This document shows positions 58,236 through 64,000 of a stretch of 64,000 nt of DNA, piece by piece. The stretch is from Endomychus coccineus (Eukaryota > Arthropoda > Insecta > Coleoptera > Endomychidae), in the NCBI GenBank assembly GCA_958510875.1, contig OY294067.1, forward strand, positions 233,893,771-233,957,770, read 5' to 3'. A program made the position numbers and the translations under genes. Position 1 is the stretch's first letter. Each line of letters opens with the position of its first letter. The notes beneath the pieces were generated by a model. It saw only the letters and a program-made list of their open reading frames with translations, did not search any database and had not been told where the DNA came from.

Positions 58236-58531
58236 ATTATACCCGCATAAAACAAAACAAGCACCGACGCAACACGCATGTGTCGTATTCCGTACCACAC
58301 CGACCGTACTTATCTTAAAGACGGGCAGCAGGCTAGCCTACTAAGAGTGTTGTCATTTCAGCTATGTGTTACGGTATTTAGCAATTGGACTGGTCGGAAA
58401 AACGGCAACTGTGTTGAACAACAGGTGTTTACAGTTTGGGGTTTGAGATATATAGAGCGTCTAGCCTCAGGGCATTGGTGAGAAGACTGAGCCTCCTTAG
58501 CCTCCTTCGAGGAGCCGCCACTGGTAAAAAG

Positions 58532-59000
58532 GTCACATTATTTAGCGCCATCTATTAATAGATGTTTCACTTAGAAGTCGAAACAATGTACCAATTGACT
58601 AATAGATTTTACGAATTGACAATGTTAATCTACATTCATTTGTTTCTAGTTGACTCTAGCCAGATAACAATGATAAGGTTTCTCTAGTCAAGATCGATCA
58701 TTAACATTAAAAACTCATAGTTGTAGACGGCGGATTCGCTCTTCACATAGAGCACATTAGTTTGTAATGTTACTGATCCATCTAGACTAAAGAGATTCCA
58801 TCATTTTTATATGGCAAGAGCCAACTAGAAACATATGATTTGTATTAATAATTCTTCTTATCGCTTTTTTTAACAGAATGAACGGTCAGTAACGCTCTAT
58901 GAGAAGTACGAAACAACTGTCTAGAACTATTAGTTTGTATTGTTACTGTTCGATCTAGACTAGAAATACCTAATGATTCATATATCGATGTGAAACTATT
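58532..59000. repeat. Palindromic repeats of the TCTAGACTAG/GTTAC family
   Basis: 58678-58796 is an imperfect palindrome of about 110 bases: TCTCTAGTCAAGATCGATCA...TGATCCATCTAGACTAAAGAG. A related inverted copy occurs at about 58885-58975 (TAGTTTGTATTGTTACTGTTC, ATCTAGACTAG). The portion just after the hAT element (58532-58620) matches 55150-55240 (GCCATCTA..AATAGATGT.TCACT). Confidence 0.65.
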
Positions 59001-59094
59001 ACATAAATCAGACATTGATATATAATAATACCAACGCTTTCAACATATACAATATACATAAATATCACTATGAATGAGACACAATAACCTAAAA

Positions 59095-59345
59095 ATGCTG
59101 TTTAAGTGTTGAGGACCTGCCAGCTACCAAGGAGCCATCAGAATAAACTAAATTATAAGTTAAAGTATGCCTATTTGAATACTATTTGGAATTGATAAGG
59201 TATTCATCAAATTGCTTTTTCGCTTACACATTTCCGTTTCTTTTAAATTACCTTAATATTTGTCTTCACTGTGTTTCAAGAGTGATAAACTTTCTTACAT
59301 TTTGAACACGACTCATAATCGATTTTGTAAATCCCGGATTTGTCG
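59095..59345 (-). pseudogene. PLE C-terminal tail and decayed 3' end
   Basis: The stretch aligns with 54190-54490 over the 3' tail. The minus strand carries ATTCTGATGGCTCCTTGG, then TAGCTGGCAGG, where the hammerhead-like box is degraded, and a decayed tail region upstream. Confidence 0.55.
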
Positions 59346-59689
59346 AAGTCGGAAACTCTATCAATGGTGTTGCCTAAACGGTTTTTTAGCTTGTTCTTAC
59401 ATCTATAAACGGGTTGTATTGCAAATTTAGAAAACTTATAATGGAATTTATTAATAACTATAAAATTATGATAAGTGAAACTTTTGGATATGATTGAAAT
59501 ATTTCAAAGTAATGGCTCTAATTAGTCTAATTGGTTGCGTTCCATTTTTCTTTCTTTTCCAATAATTAAGTTATTGATCAAAGATTTATTATGATCATTG
59601 TTCAACGCTATTTGCTGAATTTCCTTAACTTCGCTTGCTAAACATTCTATTTAAACTTTTTGAGTTCTGTTTTTTAGCATGTTTAATGC

Positions 59690-60400
59690 CTCCTCCTCCT
59701 GCATTAAACTCTACTAGATTATCAGATACTCATTCCAATATATTGTCAGATCTTCATTCAGTTCATCAACCTGTCTTGCTCATCCAGCTCCATTGCATGA
59801 TATACGGACCGCAGATGAGGAAGCGTTGTGCAGTGTAAAATCATATACAGAGAAGTGAACTAGACACAAAGTGACTATCAGCAGATCGTTGATATCGAGC
59901 AGAAACAAGGTTGGGGCAAGACAGATCTCTGAGCGTTAACAATCTTTGTGTCGCAGGAGATTCCGTTAATTATCAGATAGGATGACCTGTCTGAGATAAA
60001 ACTAGATAGTGAACGATAAAGTAGGACAGTGAACCATGTGACGAAAGTGTTCTAAGAAGGCTTTGGTTCTAGACTCGGTCAAAAGTTTGCCATACATGTG
60101 TTACATAGGCAAGCAACCATATTGACGGCCATTCCCGATCACTCTTATTGTCTAGATATTGGATGAGCTCAATTGGTTTCTCCAAAATCTCAGTTATTAG
60201 TGCAATGGGTCTATAATTATTATATGGAACGGTCTCCTTCCTTCTTTGGAATTTGTTGAACTCTAGCTGTCCCCCAGCTGGAAGATCCACCAAGTTTGTA
60301 GGAAAGTGTAAAGAACCTGCAACCTGCAATATCTATTGAGCTCAACTTCTTCTTTTCGAACGTATTACTTTGCATACGTGAGGAACATGGTTTGAAATAA
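59690..60400 (-). pseudogene. Jockey-type non-LTR retrotransposon RT fragment (copy 4)
   Basis: The minus frame 60329-60069 contains NYRPIALITEILEKPIELIQ, then YLDNKSDREWPSIWLLAYVT and QTFDRV. This is the YRPI.L......K..E.......YL entry to the RT core and the FDRV motif that carries a catalytic Asp. The adjoining DNA at 59700-59790 (complement of TAGATTATCAGATACTCATTCC) matches the corresponding place in the copy at 21120-21180, so this is the same local family sampled further 5'. Stops and frame changes interrupt it, and the region between motifs is shortened. Confidence 0.8.
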
Positions 60401-60729
60401 ACTGCGGAGAAAATTCAAGAAGATAATGGCTGATCTTCAAGGTGTCACCGGGTGATATTATTGCTGAACTTTTTCACCTACAGCCAATTATTACATATTT
60501 TCATCTCAATGATTCTATGGTAAATAGTCCGAGTTATGTTCATAATATACAAAATTAGATAACTATTTAACATAGGTTTTAATATAATATACAGGCTGAG
60601 GCAGGATGGAAGGGCGTTTTTGGAACGGCTTGTACAAGCGAAGGGGAGGGAGTAGACAGTAGCTGCTCTGGTCATTCAACTAAGGAGGAGTTATCGTTTG
60701 TTAGTTTAAATAGTTATTAGAATAAGAGA

Positions 60730-61700
60730 GCATCGCGCATGCGTAGTTGGGAGTATTTCAAGTTGGACGAGTCTGTCATTGTCGTGCATCGACTCTTTCG
60801 CCAACGCTTCAATATTGAGCTCTATGGTTCAGTCCGGAAAGGTGACACATCAACATATGTGTACAGAATTTTAGAACGAAAGCATAGGCAATGAATCTGA
60901 AACTTCGAGGTCATCTTTGAAGTGTAACGACACCAGCTTCCGTAGAAAGGGTGAGACAAGCAGTAATACAAACCCCAGAGCGCTCTGTCCGGAAACGGAC
61001 CGCAAAACTTCGAATGAGTAATCAAACTGTTCGCAGATTTTCACGCCTACACCTTCACGTTCACCCTTATAACCTAATGATGATCCAGCAACTGAACGAA
61101 GAAGATTTTACACAACAGTTCTTCAAGAGAATTGAAGTGATTTTAGCAGATGAAAATGAACCAGTAATAATGATGAAGCTTATTTTCATTTGAATGATTC
61201 TGTTAATAAAACGAACTGACGATATTGGGCAGCAAAAAAAACCATGAACTGCATCAACGTACACTTCACAGTCCGAAAGTCTCCATTTGGTGCGTTGTGG
61301 GCCGTCCCGGGTGGTGGAACCTTTTTTTTTTTAAGATACTAGACAGGCAACTGTAACTGTAACATCTGAGCGATATATTTTCATGTTGAAAAACTTTTTT
61401 AGCGCAGAATTGAGACGTCAGCGAGGGCTTCCATGGAAGTTGTTCATCGTTTCGGTGATGATGACCTCACCGCATGTGAATATTTTTTTAGGGAAAACCT
61501 AAATGCTGAAGTCTACGTCACTTAACCTCGAAATCTGCAAGAATTGGAAAAAGTCATCATAAGGGAAGTTGTGGGAATCTATTGAAAAGATTGATGCAAA
61601 ACATTGAAGAACGAATACAGCAGTTCATTGAAAAAAACAGACGACATCTGCCTGGTATCATTTTCAGAACACTTTATTCTTTGATAAATTGTCATATCTT
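60730..61700 (+). pseudogene. IS630-like DDE transposase pseudogene
   Basis: Through frame breaks the plus strand gives VVHRLFRQRFNIELYGS (N-terminal HTH), then VRQAVIQTPERSVRKRTAKL, RMSNQTVRRFSRLHLHVHPY and LMMIQQLNEEDFTQQFFKRI. NDEAYFHLNDSVNKTN, with the first Asp of the DEA.F motif, follows, then RYWAA and a decayed LHSPKVS.W segment. TVTSERYIFMLKNFFSAEL comes next. The second catalytic block (QDGA.AH) is lost by deletion. Near 61440-61520 VHRFGDDDLTACEYFF and LNAEVYVT are the remains of the last catalytic region (DLSACDYFLWG...VY.T). Several stops. The family is widespread in insects. Confidence 0.75.
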
Positions 61701-61800
61701 AGCTTTCATTCCTCGCAATACAAATTTTTATATTGTAAAAAATAGCCGAGTTATTCTCATTCCTGAAATGCCCATCCATTCTGCCCCGACCTATATATAA

Positions 61801-62305
61801 TTTTCTTGGTATTTATGTTCTTTATTCCTTCTAGGAATGACATTAATAAAGTGAGGCATTTATTAAATTTTCATATTTGGCATATTTTTCATATTATATC
61901 AAATTTTTCCGAATTTTTCATATTTTCAACTATTTTTCAATTTTTAGCATATCTGTAACAATTTTACAAACAATTCCTTCCTATACAATTTAACCAAAAC
62001 ATTTTATTATTTATTTCTTGCGAGTAAAGTAAATTTAAAAGCTCTCAATTTGTACAGGTATAATTTTAAGAAAAGGACAATTGCTGGTAAATCCCAATAA
62101 TATTGTTGATGTTTAAGATATTCACTTAATCCGGAAGTAGGTACTAAGAATTAATTACCCGACACCGTTGGGGTCCATTTATTTGTTGCCAAACTAAGGA
62201 CACGAGGAGGGGCATAATTATTAAAAGTTTTCTTCAAAGTTGTGCCGACAATTTTAGAGTTAATTTAAATTTAGATTTTGAAGTGTGCCAGTGTGTCTAT
62301 TTAAA
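61801..62305. other. Unassigned AT-rich sequence
   Basis: Dense TTTTTCATATT/AATTTTTC words near 61865-61950, otherwise nothing supported. Confidence 0.45.
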
Positions 62306-63348
62306 ATGGCAAGTGGTATCAAAGTGTCTATATGGATTAAACCATTTCCAGAGTTGTCTATGAACATGGGAAAAGTATTCTGCTCAGTCTGCAGCAAAAT
62401 GATAAGTACAAATTTATTATTTTCAAAGCTAACAGACTTTTCAATATAAAAAAATGTTTCTAAAAAACAAACTATACAAGGTGTGTGATGAAGAGGGTTT
62501 ATTAAATATGTACAAGATGTATTTTACGTAACTTTTGAAGATTTCAAATATTAGGATTTTTCAGTATAAAGAGTGTTCCTTGCCTCTGGCATACAGGGTG
62601 GGGCAAACTTTGATTGTAGTCCCATAACTCCTTTGAAACAAAACTAAACAATTTGTTTGAATGAAACTGGTGAATGGTGGACAAAAGCACATATTCTGAA
62701 ATATTTTTTTTCTTAGAATTCGGCCGGATAATTAAAAAGGTATTTTAGGGTTACGTAGCGGTAATTATAACGGCTCCAAAAAAATAAAAAAAGTGGGTCA
62801 TTTAATAATTTATGGAAAAGTAGGTTATGTTTGCATAATTTATTATTGGGTTGTCCTGTATACATGAAAATAATTATAGAATACGTGTTTTCGTCCACCA
62901 TTGACCAGTTTTATTAAAAAAAATTGTTAAGTTTTATTTCAAAGGAGTTATAGAACTACGACCGAGGTTTACCCCACCCTGTAATCCAATATGATTTGAG
63001 AAGTTAGAAACAAATTAAATTAGATCTCCATGTTTTAAAATATATAGGGGCTCTTATAATGTTCCGGGACATATTGGAAACCAAATATATAAAAAATTCA
63101 AAGCAGTAATTGATAAGAACCATGGCTACAAATTCCTTTTACAAGCAGCCAATGCTTTAATTGGAGATTTTGAAGAAACATTTACATTGGAACCAGAAAT
63201 TTTGTCACATTTAAAAAACGCCTCTATTACGTCTGTTGACGTAGAGAGAAGTTTTCCTGCATTTAAACATATGTATACTGATAGGAAGCGAAAATTTTTG
63301 TTAGAGAATTTCGAGAAATACTTAATCGTTTATTGTTTTAATAATTAA
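62306..63348 (+). pseudogene. hAT transposase fragments (CGGBP1-like group), core deleted and interrupted
   Basis: ATG at 62306 opens VSIWIKPFPELSMNMGKVFC, then SVCSKM, a BED-type zinc finger start (W...F......VFC..C.K). The middle is missing or unrecognisable and carries the MITE at 62594-62981. From about 63150 the frame NALIGDFEETFTLEPEILSH, LKNASITSVDVERSFPAFKH and TDRKRKFLLENFEKYLIVYC runs to a stop at 63346-63348. SVDVERSFPAFK is the hAT dimerisation signature as seen in the CGGBP1-like group, distinct from the ZMYM1-like hATs upstream. No TIR found. Confidence 0.75.
62594..62981. mobile_element. MITE with TA target duplication, 388 bp
   Basis: Ends CAGGGTGGGGCAAACTTTG and GAGGTTTACCCCACCCTG are inverted repeats between TA dinucleotides (62592-62593; 62982-62983). 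The match continues through AACTCCTTTGAAA on the left and TTTCAAAGGAGTT on the right. Non-coding. Confidence 0.9.
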
Positions 63349-64000
63349 ATTAATCTTATTATTGGACTTATTGGACTATGTTTTGTTTGTTTCAAACTAC
63401 CTCATTAAAAAGCAATTGATTGGGAAAATTAAAATATTAATTTTTAAATAATTTCATATTTGAATTTTTTTTTCTTATTTCAACTAAACTTCTTTCATAT
63501 ATATGATCATATTTTCTATTTTTTCCTTCTTCATATTTGCCTCACTTTAGACATTAATAAACTCGTATATTTCATACAATTGCTGACTTGAAATATCTTC
63601 ATGAGAATGAAATGGACAGAGAAAAATAAATAAACAATAAATTCAATTAAAGATAGTTCATTCACATGAACATTAATTATAGTTTTTCTTTAATGATATT
63701 TATATCTGATACCACAATTTGTATGTATAGGATCATGTACGATTCAAAGTATTACATATCGGTTCTGAAGAATAGTGCCGGTACGATCCGCTTTATCTCA
63801 TTTGTGCCCTGAACTTCGTAACGATGTTACATGTTTGGAGAATAATGGACACCTCACGATTTAAAGTAAGCGTTCTCGATTGTATGCAATAGCGAATCAA
63901 GAGAATCTCAATGTGGCACGAAGGCTGCATGGGTTGAACATTTTTTTAAAGGTGTCTCGACTAGAATTCATTGGTAATGGACCAATGAGGAGTCTGCGAA
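63349..64000. other. Unassigned sequence to window end
   Basis: AT-rich up to about 63700, then of more balanced composition. No gene or repeat recognised. Confidence 0.45.

Larger units (their letters stand above)
55519..58523 (-). mobile_element. hAT transposon (element 2), perfect 8-bp TSD, with nested insertion
   Basis: Ends CAGTGGCGGCTCGTGAACTG and CCTTCGAGGAGCCGCCACTG are flanked by GTAAAAAG on both sides (55511-55518 and 58524-58531). Relative to element 1 (50101-51754) it is inverted: its left end matches element 1's right end and vice versa. It is longer because it keeps the transposase middle region and carries the nested element 55698-56924. Confidence 0.93.

Overview
The window is AT-rich eukaryotic DNA with no recognisable host protein-coding gene, rRNA or intact tRNA. 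Every stretch I can identify by protein similarity is a mobile-element remnant, and all are broken by stops, frameshifts or deletions. The element set points to an insect: mariner, IS630/Tc-like and hAT transposons, Jockey-type and R1-type non-LTR elements, and Penelope-like elements (PLEs). Interspersed (TTAGG)n, the usual insect telomere repeat and one that Diptera lack, supports this. The window probably lies in an intergenic, intronic or heterochromatic region. The species cannot be named from the sequence.

Layout, 1-25 kb: Jockey-type non-LTR fragments on the minus strand (130-800, 1215-1800, 5165-6170), an apparently perfect 326-bp tandem duplication (2228-2879), a foldback element (7209-8351) and a minisatellite (9420-10045). 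A mariner copy (12214-14753) carries another TIR element inside it. A (TTAGG)n-associated repeat pair follows (15140-17060), with poly(A)/telomere-repeat junctions resembling telomere-targeted retrotransposons. Next come a PLE GIY-YIG endonuclease fragment (19764-20175), another Jockey-type copy (20433-21345), and a DDE transposon with about 0.6-kb inverted repeats (21708-23970) nested in an older TIR element (21568-24283).

Layout, 25-64 kb: a second mariner pseudogene (24889-25922), a large foldback with tandem units (26761-28450), and a non-autonomous hAT with a perfect 8-bp target duplication (29994-31036). A GC/CpG-rich island at 38280-39300 is the best candidate for host promoter or 5' exon sequence. 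From 39 to 59 kb, PLE 3' ends repeatedly occur as outward-facing inverted pairs. Two related hAT elements with perfect 8-bp target duplications lie at 50101-51754 and 55519-58523; the second carries a nested TA-flanked element. An R1-type RT fragment (52850-53950), another Jockey-type RT fragment (59690-60400), an IS630-like transposase (60730-61700) and a hAT fragment containing a small MITE (62306-63348) complete the window.

The most interesting signals are a recurring CTGANGAT...GAAAC box with a conserved helix at PLE 3' ends, resembling hammerhead ribozyme cores; the repeated inverted pairing of those ends; and paralogous empty sites for both full hAT insertions within the same window. 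Coordinates of degenerate elements are approximate unless a target duplication is stated. All similarity calls were made by reading translations, not by database search.
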